Below are positions 1-13,256 of a DNA stretch of 64,000 nucleotides, piece after piece; the stretch's first letter is position 1; every line of letters starts with the position of its first letter. Location: contig CM072890.1 in NCBI GenBank assembly GCA_037013685.1, positions 992,001 through 1,056,000 of the forward strand. Direction: 5' to 3'. The notes under the pieces were generated by a model. It was not told the origin of the DNA, did no database searches, and saw nothing but the letters and a program-made list of their open reading frames with translations. The translations under genes were made by a program, and so were the position numbers. The stretch is from Acridotheres tristis (taxonomy: Eukaryota; Chordata; Aves; Passeriformes; Sturnidae).

Positions 1-3000
1 TTTATCACTTTACCTCTGTGTAAAAATTAGTGTTTCCTGATAGTTTCTAACAATGAGAGAAGACTAGAGGAAAAAAAAATTGGAGGGAAAGTTTGTCTTG
101 CTAAATACACCTTTTCATGATTTTTTTCTTTTTTAATTGACAGACTGTTGTGCAGTTCCTCTTGCTTCTTTGAAGCTGGTTGTAGGCTCTTATGTCACAA
201 TATGGCCATGAATATTTCATTATATTTTCGAAGTGCCTTGCTGAAAGTGGTAGAAGTGCTGGTTTCTAATTGCATTTTGGTAGTTCTTTCACATAACTCA
301 GTTGCCATCGTGTCTCTCAAATTAAACTCATCTTACATAAAGGAACAAAAAGCAGTAAATTCATGCAGGACTCCTGTTATGATGTTGTTTTTACAGAATA
401 GTGCACACAGATGTACATACCAGCAGCAGAGTCTTGGTTTTAGGCTGTGACTTTTAAACCTAGTGACTGTCCCTTCAGATGGAGAACTTGGCTTTTTGTT
501 CTGCTTCATCTGTTCTGCTCCTTGCCCCTGATAATGAGGCAATCCCATCTGAAGCTCCAGCTGCTCCCAGGCTTTGCTGCTCATTTGAAAAATCCTGTTG
601 AGCAGAGGAAATGTGGTAAAACCCCGCTGCTGTCTTGGCCAAAATAGCTGTGCTGGAAAGGGGTATGGAGAAGAAAATGGGAGGTTTCTGGAGGAATGAT
701 AATTCTCTTAGAAACCATAAACGTTTGGGAGATGGGGTGTAATGACAGCTCCTTTTTCTCTGATGTGGTCCTTGTTTGCTGCTCAGGGAGTGTAGTGCTT
801 AAAAACAAAGATGCTGCTGGTTTGGTTTAATCTTCTTATTGTAAACCCTCAAATTAAGATATGGCCAGTCTCTTCAATCAGTGTAACCTGAGTGAGATTT
901 GAGAAAATGAGTGTTAACCACCCTTCTTACCATAGTGCAGATAAAACTGCCAAGACTTGAAAAGAGGAAAATCTCAACTCCAGCCCAAAGGCCTTCACTG
1001 CTGCTTTTGGGTGTTACAGCAATGTTTGCTCTGTCCAGGAATGCCAGGCCAGGACAAGAATATCTATCCTGTATTTCAGGGGTTAGAAACATGCTTTATT
1101 TGTGTTTCTGTTCTATCTAAACCAGACTCACAGTTTTTGCATTTTTCCTTGCCTTCCAGATGTTTATTCTTTCAGTGCTTGTTACCATCTAGAAGTAGGG
1201 TGAGTGGGTCTCTATCTTCATTTTGATGGAGTCTCAAGATTGCTTCCTTTAAGCAGTTGGAAATTAATCAGATGGAGTGGAAACCTGCAAATTGGTGTTT
1301 TAGGTATATTTAAGCAGAGGTAGTCAGTAACATGAAATAAATCAAGATACACTTCTGGTCTTTAAACTCTGCAGGCATTCTAAGAAAGGAGTGGGGGCTT
1401 GGTGCACTTTTAAAGGCTGTAGGCAGATGTGAAACTTGTAAGTGAGCAGGAGATTGGGGACATCACTCATTCTTCTGGTCAGTCTTTTCTCCTCCAGGAG
1501 CTCACTGTCCCCTTGGACCAGCTGAACTGAATTGTTGCTATGGTCTCTTCATCAGTGATCTGGGCTGCTTTGTACTCTACTGTGTGGTTTGAAAAAGTCA
1601 GATTATTTTGACAGAACTTGGTTTAGGAACAATTTGTGGTGACTTATGTGAGAGGGACATTGGCTGACCTTTTCAAGTGGGAAGCAATGAGGTTTTGGAA
1701 GTAGGAGCCTGAGCAAAGCCACGCTCGCAGCACAGTCTGAAAAGTGATTTTTCACTAGTAATAACTTTTAAACAAAGTCTTTCCAAGCATGGTGATGATC
1801 TTTTTAATCTCACACCCATTCTTAATCAGCACAGACTTAATTGTGATGTGTTCATAAGCTGAAATCTCTGCAGAATTTGAACTCAATGAATTTCATGCCT
1901 TATAAAAGTATAAAACTGCCTGCAAATCTTAGTGATCTGTACACTGTGGAGGGTCAGTAAGACAAAGTGCCAAATTTTCAGATTCCTTCTGCCAGTGGGA
2001 TCTTGCAGGTCGTGGCATTGTCCTCTTTGTAGAGCAGAAACACTAAAAGCAAACAGAACTTGGTGGAAGGTGATTCTTCAGGGGACATTCCTGGATCTTG
2101 GTTGAAGCATTAACTGAGTGATTCACACAGATGTGAAGTTGTCATAGACCTTCCAAATATACAGAATATACAGAATATACAGAAGATACAAAATCCAGTG
2201 GAATGTATGGGAAAGCTGCATGAAACTATCCCTTGGTAAAATACCCTGTAGGGTGGTGCCTTATCTTGTGTCATTAATTACATGTGTGAAGCAGAATAAT
2301 ATTCCTGTGGAATTCTGGGGTCCAAATCTGAAGGCTGAAGTGGTGTGAGGGTGGCAGTGTGAGGAGGAGAAGAAAAGGTTGTGAACACAATTTCTGGAGT
2401 AGGAATTGTTGTTTAGCTCTTCCTCAGAATGGTTTATGCTGCCATCATGAGGAAATTTTATAACAATTAGCTGTTGCTGCAGTGTTCATCATTTAAACAA
2501 TTCCCTGTTAAGATTGTTGGAGCACCTTTGGAATGTTTTTCAGCATGCTTACAGAATTAATGGCATACTTCAGATAATTAAATTGGCTAAAAAATACTTA
2601 GAAATCTTTTGAGCTCAAGCATTTGGAAATAAGATGAGGTATAAGAGTGAATCTGGAGAGACCTGGTGTTTCTATGCTTGTGACAATTAATTTTTAAAAA
2701 TGAAATCTAGTGAAGCCTGCAGTGTACTTCTGACATTTTGGATTAAAACCCACAGAATATCTTCTGTGGTCCTCTAGGTCATTATTATGCTGTTTTTAGC
2801 CTGCAATACAGAGGGAAAGAAAAGTCTTCTGTAATAACACATCACTTATGGTGTGAGGTTTACAGTGTGTCTTTAGGCTGAGCAAACACTTGGAAGCCTC
2901 TGTGGTAGAATTGCAGTGCTTTCCTCTGTCTTAAATGGCAAAACTCATCTGCTGCAACACAAGTAACCTGGGAATGGCTTTGACATTTTAGCATGTTAGA

Positions 3001-3915
3001 TAGGAATAAATCAGAATTTGAAGGATCTCAAGTCTAGCCTTAGAAGGTGGTAGTTTTGTAGTCTCTGCTATTCCAGCTCTAATTCCTTTATAGTACCAAC
3101 CATGTCATGCTTGAGGGGATGTGTTCTCTTGGTTTAGAGAAATGCATTGAATGGCATTTTTTTTTTTTTTTGGTGATTTTAAATACTTGTAGAGCCGTTA
3201 TGATTTTAATTGGAGCTTCTTCCAGAATTACATTTTCTATGCCAAAAGCTCAGGCCTAATGGAAGCTGTTCAGGCAGCTTCAGAGTGTTTTCCCTGTGCA
3301 GAAAAGCTCTTCAGCATATTGATCCAGCCTGTGTCTGTTCCACTTCAGAGGATGCACCAGAGCTGGAACACTGGCCCACAGATCATCAGGAATCTCGTGT
3401 GCAATCCTGTTCTCCTCTCTGCAAAGGCCATCAGATCCCAGAGTTTAATGTTCCCATCTGTTAACTCCTTTGGAAGTTCGAAAATTGTGTCTCATTTTAT
3501 GCTTAATATTTCCTTTTTCATCATTAAAGACTGACCTGTCTCCCCTTCCATCCCTGTTTTTTAAGTGAGGAAATTGTTCAGGTGTGCTGAAGTAACCATG
3601 AAGGAAGGTTGTGATCTTTAGCTGTGGGAAAAGAGGTGATCATGTTTCATGAGGTTTCTTTTTTTGAGTATATTCATCAACTGTTCCCCTTTAGAATTTA
3701 AAATTAGCATGTTAAAAGTTGTTTACTTCTTGGTAATGAGACAGTTCTGATTTCCAAGGGGTGATGAAGATATGAAACTCTGTTTTCCCCCAAGCCAAAA
3801 TAAAACTCAGGTTGAGAAGTAATAATTCCACTAGGAATGGCCAGAATATCCTGGTCTTGTGTAGTTTGCAGATGCCTGGATGTGACCACGAGTTTTCATA
3901 GTACAGACAGTGCCT
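1..3915. other. Intronic sequence without recognised features
   Basis: AT-rich single-copy sequence. There is a minor (AATATACAG)n triplet around 2157-2185 and a T-run at 3160-3171. ORFs at 148-450 and 3210-3534 were inspected and show no protein family. Confidence 0.7.
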
Positions 3916-4077
3916 AAATTCAGATTTTAGGGACAGAGGATGCAGTAGGAGCCTTGGAAAACAGAGGAGAAATTCAGATGTAAGGGACAGAGGATGCAAT
4001 AGGAGCCTTGGAAAACAGAGGAGAAATTCAGATGTTAGGGACAGAGGATGCAATAGGAGCCTTGGAAAACAGGAGAA
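3916..4077. repeat. Tandem repeat, 3 copies of a 54-bp unit
   Basis: Copies begin at the word AAATTCAGAT at 3916, 3970 and 4024, giving an exact 54-bp period. Each contains AGGGACAGAGGATGCARTAG followed by GAGCCTTGGAAAACAG. Copies differ by only a few substitutions, and the last is cut short near 4077. The near identity implies a recent duplication. The period is a multiple of three, so an antisense ORF reads through it with a repeated peptide, but nothing else suggests coding. Confidence 0.93.
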
Positions 4078-5208
4078 AAAGAGTGAGTCACCAACATGGT
4101 GAAGTGGTGTTAAGGAAAACGAGGAATCTGAGAAGTGGTTGGTTAAATATCCAAAATAATTGGATAGAACAGTCTGATCAACTCGACTGCTAAGTAATGT
4201 TTTTTAAACATCCCTGCAGGCAAAACCCCCTTTTCAGCCAGGGGCTGCAAGCCTTGGTTTTCCTGGTGGCCCTGGGTGGAAAAGGAATTTTTGGCTGGTG
4301 TGAAAAGCTGTTGGAAGGACGGGAGGGACTCTGTCTGGGGTTTCAGGAATTCCACAGAGCACTGCAGGAATACAGACATCCCCCCTGCCCCACACGGGCT
4401 GTGGGAATGAGCAGTGTGGGAGCTGCTGTCAGGTTTGAATTAAAGATTTCTGCTGCATCTGGGTGAAGCTGAAGAGTGAAAGTTTGTGAGCTCAGCTGAG
4501 AGGAGCAGCTGATTCCTGCTTGGAAGAGCTCCTGGGACCCTGCTCTACCATCATGTAAATGTTATTTCAAAGGTAACTTCCTGGCTAAGTGGCTAATATT
4601 ATGATTCCACATTAAAATATTCTGCAGTGAGCAGAGATCAGTGTTATCATTTTTAAACTTTGTGAGCACCTGCAGTTAAATGTAAATCAATGGAAATGTT
4701 GAGTTAGGGTGGATTGTCACTTACTTGATGATCTCACCTCTTGGTGTATTTTAATGGACGTGCTTGTGTAGCATTTACTCCTAGAACCATTTCTTTGCGT
4801 GTATTTTCATATCTCATTTATAAGGTAAGTAAGGAGTAATTGGATTATTTCCAGACTTTGGAAGTTTTTGATCTTGTGGTGATGAGGAAAATAAAAGCTT
4901 AGGTAAAGGTTTAATTTCTCACACGTATATTTGGTGAACAGGAAAGGAAACAAGGCTTGCAGTTTCACAAATTTTTATTTTATTTTGTCGTAATTTTAGA
5001 ATTATACCCCTTAGTAAAACAAGCATGGTAGTTTTGCCTTTTATTGTTTGTGCTGCATTCAGCAGTGAGAGTAAAGTCACAACAACTTGGTGACAAATGA
5101 CACCCCCTCAGCCCCTTCTGCTCCCAAATGCAGCAAGAATTTCACTCATGCATTTGTAACTGATGGGATTTTGACAAAGGCTTCTCTGTGTATTTGCAGC
5201 AAAACAAC

Positions 5209-6269
5209 ACTCATATAAATACCCTCATATAAATACCCTCATATAAATACCCTCATATAAATACCCTCATATAAAATACCCTCATATAAATACCCTCATA
5301 TAAATACCCTCATATAAATACCCTCATATAAATACCCTCATATGAAATACCCTCTTATAAATACCCTCATATGAAATACCCTCATATAAATACCCTCATA
5401 TAAATACCCTCAAATGAAATACCCTTATATAAATACCCTCATATAAATACCCTCATATAAATACCCTCAAATGAAATACCCTCATATAAATACCCTCATA
5501 TAAATACCCTCATATGAAATACCCTCATATAAATACCCTCATATAAAATACCCTCATATGAAATACCCTCATGTAAAATACCCTCATATAAAATACCCTC
5601 ATATGAAATACCCTCATATAAAATACCCTCATATAAATACCCTCATATAAATACCCTCATATAAATACCCTCATATAAATACCCTCATATAAATACCCTC
5701 ATATAAATACCCTCATATAAAATACCCTCATATAAATACCCTCATATAAATACCCTCATATAAATACCCTCATATAAATACCCTCATATAAAATACCCTC
5801 ATATAAAATACCCTCATATGAAATACCCTCATATAAAATACCCTCATATAAATACCTTCATATGAAATACCCTCATATAAAATACACTCATATAAATACC
5901 CTCATATGAAATACCCTCATGTAAAATACACTCATATAAATACCCTCATATAAAATACCCTCATATGAAATACCCTCATATAAATACCCTCATATGAAAT
6001 ACCCTCATATGAAATACCCTCATATAAAATACACTCATATAAATACCCTCATATGAAATACCCTCATATAAAATACCCTCATATGAAATACCCTCATGTA
6101 AAATACCCTCATATAAAATACCCTCATATGAAATACCCTCATATAAAATACACTCATATAAATACCCTCATATGAAATACCCTCATGTAAAATACCCTCA
6201 TATGAAATACCCTCATATAAATACCCTCATGTAAAATACACTCATATAAAATACACTCATACAAAATGC
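5209..6269. repeat. AT-rich minisatellite, 14/15-bp unit, about 73 copies
   Basis: The unit is CATATAAATACCCT (14 bp) or CATATAAAATACCCT (15 bp), in head-to-tail order for about 1,060 bp. Variants include TATGAAATACCCT, CATGTAAAATACCCT and AATACACTC. The first third is mostly the pure 14-mer. The second half mixes variants in a recurring order (AATACACTC, then a 14-mer, then TATGAAA, then ATGTAAA), seen near 5882, 6029 and 6147, which points to higher-order duplication. The right edge decays through CATACAAAATGCTCTG. Every standard unit contains TATAAA. Confidence 0.97.
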
Positions 6270-9200
6270 TCTGATGTAAGTGGCAGGCAGTGTGTTGAGT
6301 TTCTCAAACACTGTGGGTTGCCTAATATTTAATTTTCAATTACCAACTTTTTAGAGAAAATAAGGCAAGCATGTCTATTGCAACTAGGTTTATTAGGAAG
6401 AGCTTTAAGGCAAATCTAATTGAAACAATGTGACCTACTTATGTTAGCAGAAAGTGTTAGGAAATTGTTTTAACCCAGAGTATTGTTCAGACAAAATCGA
6501 GTTACCCAGAGCACTAACAGTGAGTGCTCTGATTGGTTTGTGTGGAAGTTTGTTTTACAGTTACACTTACTGAAGCACTTAGACCAAAAGTCATTTTGTA
6601 TTTTGAAGGCAGTTTTAAAACAAAACATAATAATTCCTGATAATTTAGTTGAAGTCATGGAACATGTCAATGCTCTTCTAATAAATTTCCTATCTCACCA
6701 AGGTGCAGAGATTTTTAATTCATACATCTGAGGAGAAGTTTACAGGTTTAATCCCCCCCATCCATAAAGTGCTCCAATTTTACAAGAATTTCCATCCATG
6801 CAATACCTGTTGGTGCTTTGCTTCAAGTAATTCATCAGAGTAGGGATTTTCCTGAAAGAATATATTTAATTTGGCTTTACAGAACAAGCTGATTAACTTG
6901 TTCTGGATGGGAGGAAAACCAGAAGGTGGCTGTCTGTAAACTTGACTCTGGCCAGGGACAAATGCTGAGATCTAATTAAATTGATACATCATTTAAACAT
7001 TCTGGTTTTAGGAATTACCTGCGATATAATGTTATAATTATGGTTTCTTGATGTATCTTGATGCAAATTTATTGGCTTTGTCTCAAAAGACACGAGACAA
7101 TGATGGCACTGAGTGGATGTGGTCATGGTAGGACCACACATAACTCACGTCAGTTACATAAATCAAGTTAATTCTGTTTTTTTTTCTCTTAATGCAGTCT
7201 GAAGCCACCATGGAGAGCAGTTTTGGTTGTTTTCCTGTGGGGCTGAGCTGCTGGGAGGAGATGATGCCAATGTGGGCAGTGTTCTGCTCTCATCATCTTC
7301 CCTCCCCTTGCTGTCTGTCCCTGGGCAGAAAGAGAGGAGTGAAGGCATTAATGAATTTTTTCCCAGCTAATAGGGAGAGCACAAGCATGGTCCTTTTTAA
7401 TGACTGTGCTTCACTTTTCAATGCCTGTGAGTGCTTCAGGCTGAATGATGAGAACTCTTAATGGCTGGCTGGAGCTGATGGGTCTGCACACAGTGCTAGG
7501 AGAAGATCCTATCTCAGGTTTGTATCAGGGCTCAGTCCTTGCCAAAAAAGAAAAAAAAAAAAAAAGGCTTGTAATGTTTCATTTGAAACTGTATTTTTTT
7601 TCCTGTGTGCTGAATGCCTGAGGTAATATGAGGATTTTGTATTTCCATCCTGAAACTCTGCATGTGCCCTGTTTGCCTAATGACGTGTTCTGCAAAGTTT
7701 GCTTTGTGATTGGAATACCTGTGTGAAAGCTGAGGGCCAGGATCTGCAGAAATGAGGGCAGGGAATGTCAGCTATTCCAGCCTTTCTCCCAGTGAGTTAC
7801 ATTCCACATCTGTGAAAAATCCTCCTGGTTTCTTGGTCTTCGTAGACTTAGCCTTCAAATTGATGATTAATTCTTATCAAAGAAAATAAGTATCTGAATG
7901 ATTTCCAAAGCATTTAAACAGATTTTATTATGAGGGAGAAAGAATTGAAGTATTTCTGATATTTTCTGAAGTAATGAAGTTGCTGTAGCAACCCAAAGCT
8001 TAGCTGCAAATCAAACCCTGCCTTGCCTTGGCTTTTTCTTACAATGCTGAGCCATTGTCCAAGTTGGAGTTTATATCCTTCACCTTTTTATCCTTGCTGT
8101 TCTTGGGGGGAGAGAAAAAAAATCCCAAAAATCTCCTCTTTTGACAAAGCACCCGAGGTTAGGTGGTCAGACTTTGTGAACATGAATCATTTCACAGGAG
8201 TCAGAAGATTAACTGAAATGTAATTAGTGATTTTTGTGTGTGTGGAAGCCAGTGTCCATTTTAGGGGATGTCCTGTTTGTCTGCTCTGTTTTGCACAGAA
8301 ATGCAATTGTCTTCTGGCCTTGGAAACACGTGGCTCCTGTCACCTCGTGTGCTGCCATTCCTGGTGCTTTTAGGTTGTGGTTTTTATTCTTTTTTTATTT
8401 TTTATTTTTTTAAAAATATCCTTGTTCTTTTGGAATTCTGTGCAGTCTGTTCAGTTCTTAAGTGTTGACTGTGGTTCAGATGTGCATTGTGTAATGCCAT
8501 GGTTAAGTTTAATTTCTTCCACTCCAAGATTAGGTATAATATGGAAGTAATAAACATGTAACAGATTCCTGTGTGAGGGATATAAAGGATTCTTTAGCAT
8601 TTTTTTTTCTGAGATTAATGTCGATTAATATAGAAGAAAATGCCAAAAATTATTAAAGTTTGTACACCAACACAGAATGAAGAGTTTCAGTGGTTCACTG
8701 CTTAAGAATATTGGTATGAAATATTTACATTTCAGAGAATAGATTTAATATTTTAGTTTGTAGTCCTGAATTGTCATTTAGTGGCACAGGAATTGACCTA
8801 GGGGGAAAAAAAAGTTTGCTATGCAAATTAAATTTCTTAAGTGCAAATACAAGTACAATAAAAAGCGCCATCTGTCTAATTAAGCAAATTAATATTTCTT
8901 CAGGGAAGCAGGGAAGACATAAAATTGATTAAAACTATATATGCAATGTTTCTGTCTTTTAACAAAAGAAAACTCACCCTTTGTGATAGTCCAGGTGTGC
9001 CTGTGGGGATGAAGAATTACAATCCTGTAGCTGTAATCCAAGAATGGCTGGATATGTTGTTTCTTTTTTTAATGCATGGATTATAGAATATACATTAAAT
9101 AGATAACTATAAAAAAGTCTTGAAGTGATTTAAGTAGGGAGTTTTCACAACACTTCTGTGTAATTTTAGGAATGAATTTGATATTTTCCTGAGTGTGAAC

Positions 9201-11094
9201 TTTTATTTGTTTCATCCCTATGACCTTCAGCTGGTTTTAATACGCTGGCGTTGATGCTAAAAATATTTTATCAAGAATATTTCAGATTACTTGTAACAGT
9301 GGTAATAACTGAATGCAAGCCAGCTCTGGTTTAGAAGCCTTAATTAGGAAAGTTTATTTGGGAAGTGGTTTGATTTATCAGCCTGACCTCAGGAGTTTGT
9401 GCACCCAACAATTTCTCTTTGCTTTTGTTCTTTGGAGGCACATGGAATGACACGGAATGCCAAGTTAAAAGGGAGGTGACACTGCTACATTTGCCTCTAC
9501 TTGTGACCTGATAGATGGTTTGCACCATTAGAAGGAATTGTGGTTACACTTCATTTGCTGGTTGGAATTTTGAATAGATTATTATAATGGATAAGAATTT
9601 ATCAGGGCTGTTAACCTAAAATATGTCTTGATTAAAAAGCACACTGTGTGATGGTCCTCATGTGCAGAAGACTTTGATTTATCCTGAACCTCAAAATTAA
9701 ACTCCCTGGCTGTATTTGCAATGCTACAAGAAGAATATTATTTACTCTGGAGCTTCATCAAGCTGAATGCCATTAAATAGGCATCTCTTTAATTTGTATT
9801 AATAAACTGGCTCAGACAGAAATCTGCTGCGTTCTGGGAGCTCACACAAGTTAATATTTGTGTCATGATAGAAAGTAACCTTGCTTTCTAAATTCAAAGA
9901 AATTCAAAAAATTGCTTTTATTATCAGTGTTCTGACTTCTACATGTGTTTGAGGTGACTCTTCCAATTAAGTCACTTCAGTCCAATTTATTTGCATGCAC
10001 GCTTAGTAATTATGCAATACTAAATTTCACGTTTGTTTTTAGCAAAAGTTAGTTAGTTCCTTTAAAGCTTATTTGGCTGACTCAGAGGGTTTTGGTATGT
10101 GAGGTTTTGTGTGGGGTTTTTTTGTTTGGTTTTTTTTTTTTCAAATTCAATCATTTTAGTTAGTTTTCTGTTTGATATTTTCATGTCACTTGGCAGATGT
10201 ATTTGTCTCGATCCAGTATAATTCATTTTTAAGTAGGATAAAGTAGCTTAATCCCATTTCTGGCTCTGCATATATATATTTTTTTCTCTATGTATAATGA
10301 TGTAATGTCTTCACGAATGCTATTTTTCTGGTGTTTATAGAAGTCATTTCAGATCTAAGAATATGTAATTATTTCATGCAGTGAGAGCCTGTAATTTGAT
10401 TCCCACATTATCTTTGAGCTGAAATGTGTATCCCTGCCCATTCTACAGCACACAGCATTTATACTCTCGTATTTACAAATGCAGCAAGCAGGAAATAGAA
10501 CTGTCACTCTGAAATGGTCCCTGTAGAAGGCCTTAAACAATCTTTGCTCTGTGGAGTGAACGTGTTTTCCTGGAAGAACAGTTGCTGGCAATGCCTGTGT
10601 GGCCAGGTGCTGTTTGCTCTTTTTCCTGGGTGAAGGTCGTGGGGATGATAAAGGGTGAATGTGGTGCCTGAGGTTTCCTTCTGCTGTTAAAGGTGACATC
10701 AGCCCCCAAGTTTGCCCAGGTTAGAGCTCAGGGATGTGCAGGGCAGCTGTTCCAGCTGTGCACAGGGGCAGGATAGCTCATGTCTGTGTGTCACACTGTC
10801 ACAGTGGTCAGCAGACCCTGGAATTCAGTTCCCACTTGCAGGTTACTCGGGCTCATTGTTTCACCTGGAATTGCAGGTGGAGAGGAGGGCAAGGCTGCAG
10901 GCAGGGTCCTTCACCCTTCTTGTCATGGTTGGTGGCTTTTTATGTCCGTGTTGTCTCATGACCTGCAGGAGGTTAATTTACAGCTCAGGTATTCTTCCCT
11001 GCCCCAGAAGACATCCTGATGTCAAGAATTTTTCTTGTTCCTTCTGCAGATTGTCTCAGGCTGGTTCACACAGCTGCAGGGCAGAGTGCCTGGC
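6270..11094. other. Intronic sequence, mostly single copy
   Basis: AT-rich, with simple A/T runs (7550-7565, 8389-8415, 10129-10141). No transposon signature or coding exon was recognised. Two stretches, 8815-8915 and 9765-10030, are dense in homeodomain/POU-like words (ATGCAAAT, TAATTA-like) and look like candidate conserved non-coding elements, by appearance only. Confidence 0.6.
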
Positions 11095-11513
11095 TGGTCA
11101 CAGAGCACCTGGTCACTGAGCACCTGGTCACACAGCACAGCACCTGGTCACTGAGCACCTGGTCACTGAGCACAGCACCTGGTCACTCAGCACCTGGTCA
11201 CTGAGCACAGCACCTGGTCACTGAGCACCTGGTCACAGAGCACCTGGTCACTCAGCACAGCACCTGGTCACAGAGCACCTGGTCACTCAGCACAGCACCT
11301 GGTCACAGAGCACCTGGTCACTGAGCACCTGGTCACTGAGCACCTGGTCACTGAGCACCTGGTCACTGAGCACCTGGTCACTCAGCACCTGGTCACTCAG
11401 CACCTGGTCACTCAGCACCTGGTCACTCAGCACCTGGTCACTGAGCACCTGGTCACTCAGCACCTGGTCACTCAGCACAGCACCTGGTCACAGAACACCT
11501 GGTCACTGAGCAC
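11095..11513. repeat. Minisatellite, 15-bp unit (CACCTGGTCACTGAG), about 26 copies
   Basis: I count 26 GGTCA words, 25 of them in CACCTGGTCA, spaced 15 bp apart, with some 20-bp spacings where an extra AGCAC is inserted. Variable positions are CTGAG, CTCAG and CAGAG. The array is a multiple of three, so ORFs cross it on both strands (LVTEH plus, LSDQV minus); these are artefacts. Each unit carries the E-box CACCTG. Confidence 0.97.
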
Positions 11514-12523
11514 CCTGTGTGTGCCTTTGGGCTGGGCCAGGAGGGCTCAGTGCTGCAGCTCCACAGCTCTGGGTTATCTCTGCCAGGCACGGTGCCAGCC
11601 CTGCTCAGTGACTCAGGAGTCAATGGGCAACCTTTGGCCACAGTGACGAGTTGCTCAGCTTCTGCCTGAGCACTTGCTAAACAGTAAAGAAACATGCACT
11701 GTCTGGCTGACATCTAGGTCAAGATTGCAGGTTATTAATCCCGGTTCTAGTGCACGTTCTTCCCCCATGTTTGATATCACACATTTTTGTGAGAGCCATT
11801 GAGAATTTTGAGAATTCGTGTCTGACTGCTGAAACATCTGCTGCTGAAAGTTGCCTAAGCTGCAGAGCAGCTGAAATCAGGGATGAGGGCTGGATTCATG
11901 TGCAGAGCCTGAAGAAGGGTGCTGCCTCTTGAGCACCCAGAGGAGAGTAGAAGCCACCCATGAATGTGGAGTGCCAGCCTGCAGGAAGAGTGAGAAAGGA
12001 AAAAGGGGGAGGTGTGTCACCCGTGGGCTGGGCACAGAGGCTGTGATGGTGTGCTTGGAGCATTAATGGCAAGGTGTGAGCAGTGCTTGGAGGCTGACTT
12101 TGGACTGGATGTGTCAGGTCAGTGCAGGCTGTCCCATAACTGCTGGTCAGGGCTGAATGGCTTTTGGGAAATGCTGTTAGGTGGCCTTGCAAGTCAGGGG
12201 GATGGTGTTGGACTCTGAACATCTTTACAGCCTCTCTAGTAAAGTAGCTAAGAGCAGTTTTATGTTTGGGCTAAAAATAAATCATGTTTAGATAAGACTT
12301 TAATAACTCCTTCCCTCTTGTTCCAGATCGGGAAAAAACAAACAAAAACGTTAAAAATATGATTCCTTAATTAAGTAAGAATATCTGGAAGGACTAAGGT
12401 AGCAAGCAGACATGTAAGCCTAGTAACTCCACTATGAATTCTCAGATATTTAGATTAAATTCTAGACTTTTTTTTTTTTCAGATACAGGAATTATTGGTC
12501 TTTACAGCTTCCTGAAAGGAGAT
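11514..12523. other. Intronic sequence between minisatellite and CR1 fragment
   Basis: GC-moderate to 12220, then AT-rich with a T-run at 12470-12479. Nothing recognised. Confidence 0.6.
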
Positions 12524-12803
12524 TGCAGTGGGGTGGTGATTGGTCTCTTAGGAAGCCAGTGACAGGGTAAGAGGAAATGGCCTCAGGTTGCACTGGAAGA
12601 GGTTCAGGTGGGATGTCAGGAGGATTTTTTCACTGGAAGGGTTGTCAGGCATTGGAACAGACATTAATTAAGTGGGAGAGTCCCCATCCCTGGGGGTGTT
12701 TAGGAATCAGCTGGACGTGGCACTGAGTGTTGTGGTTTAGTGACAAGGTGATGTTGGGCTTGCTGACCTTGGAGAGCTTCTCCAACCTGGATGATTCTGT
12801 GAG
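12524..12803 (+). mobile_element. CR1 LINE fragment, 3' end, plus orientation
   Basis: The sequence follows the CR1 3' region in order: GAGGAAATGGCCTCAGGTTG, then GGGTTGTCAGGCATTGGAAC, then CCATCCCTGGGGGTGTTTAG, then GTGGTTTAGTG, ending TCCAACCTGGATGATTCTGTG. This is the untranslated tail of CR1; the reverse transcriptase is absent because most avian CR1 copies are 5' truncated. Divergence is high, so it is an old, inert copy. Confidence 0.88.
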
Positions 12804-13082
12804 CTTAGGAGAAAGCTTCTGGATGCAGAAATGTGTCTGTTCCTGAAATATAACCCACTGCCATGTCCTCCAGTTGCTTTTACTTCACTAGTCCATGAAG
12901 GACAAATCCTTAATGGAAACAAATTCCTTAAATTTCAGGTGCTTTATACTTCAAGGCTCTTAGTATTTCTACTTTATGGAGTTCCATCTGTCTTGTCAAC
13001 CTGTGTGACTGCAGGGAGGAGTGAGTTGGCATTTTAGCTGGCAAAGGATGTCTTCACCTTTTCCTTTCCTTTTTTCCCTGTG

Positions 13083-13256
13083 AGGGTGGTGAGACACTGG
13101 CACAGGTTGCCCAAAGGAGCTGTGAGTGCCCCATCCCTGGAAGTGTTCAAGGCAAGGCTGGATGGGGCTGTGGGAAACCTCATCTAGTGGAAGGTGTCCC
13201 TGTCCATGGCAGGGAGGTTGATCTTAAGGTCCTCTCCTATCCAAGACATTCTATTA
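13083..13256 (+). mobile_element. CR1 LINE fragment, 3' end, plus orientation
   Basis: The order of words is typical of CR1: GAGACACTGGCACAGGTTGC, CCCCATCCCTGGAAGTGTTC, AAGGCAAGGCTGGATGGGGC, CTAGTGGAAGGTGTCCCTG, CATGGCAGG, AAGGTCCTCTCCTATCC and the terminal CATTCTATTAG. It is a different CR1 subfamily from the copy at 12.5 kb, so it is a separate insertion and not a duplicate. Confidence 0.9.

Noticed and set aside
11019..11478. Repeated-peptide ORFs LVTEH and LSDQV
   Set aside because: They are produced by the 15-bp array; both strands are open.
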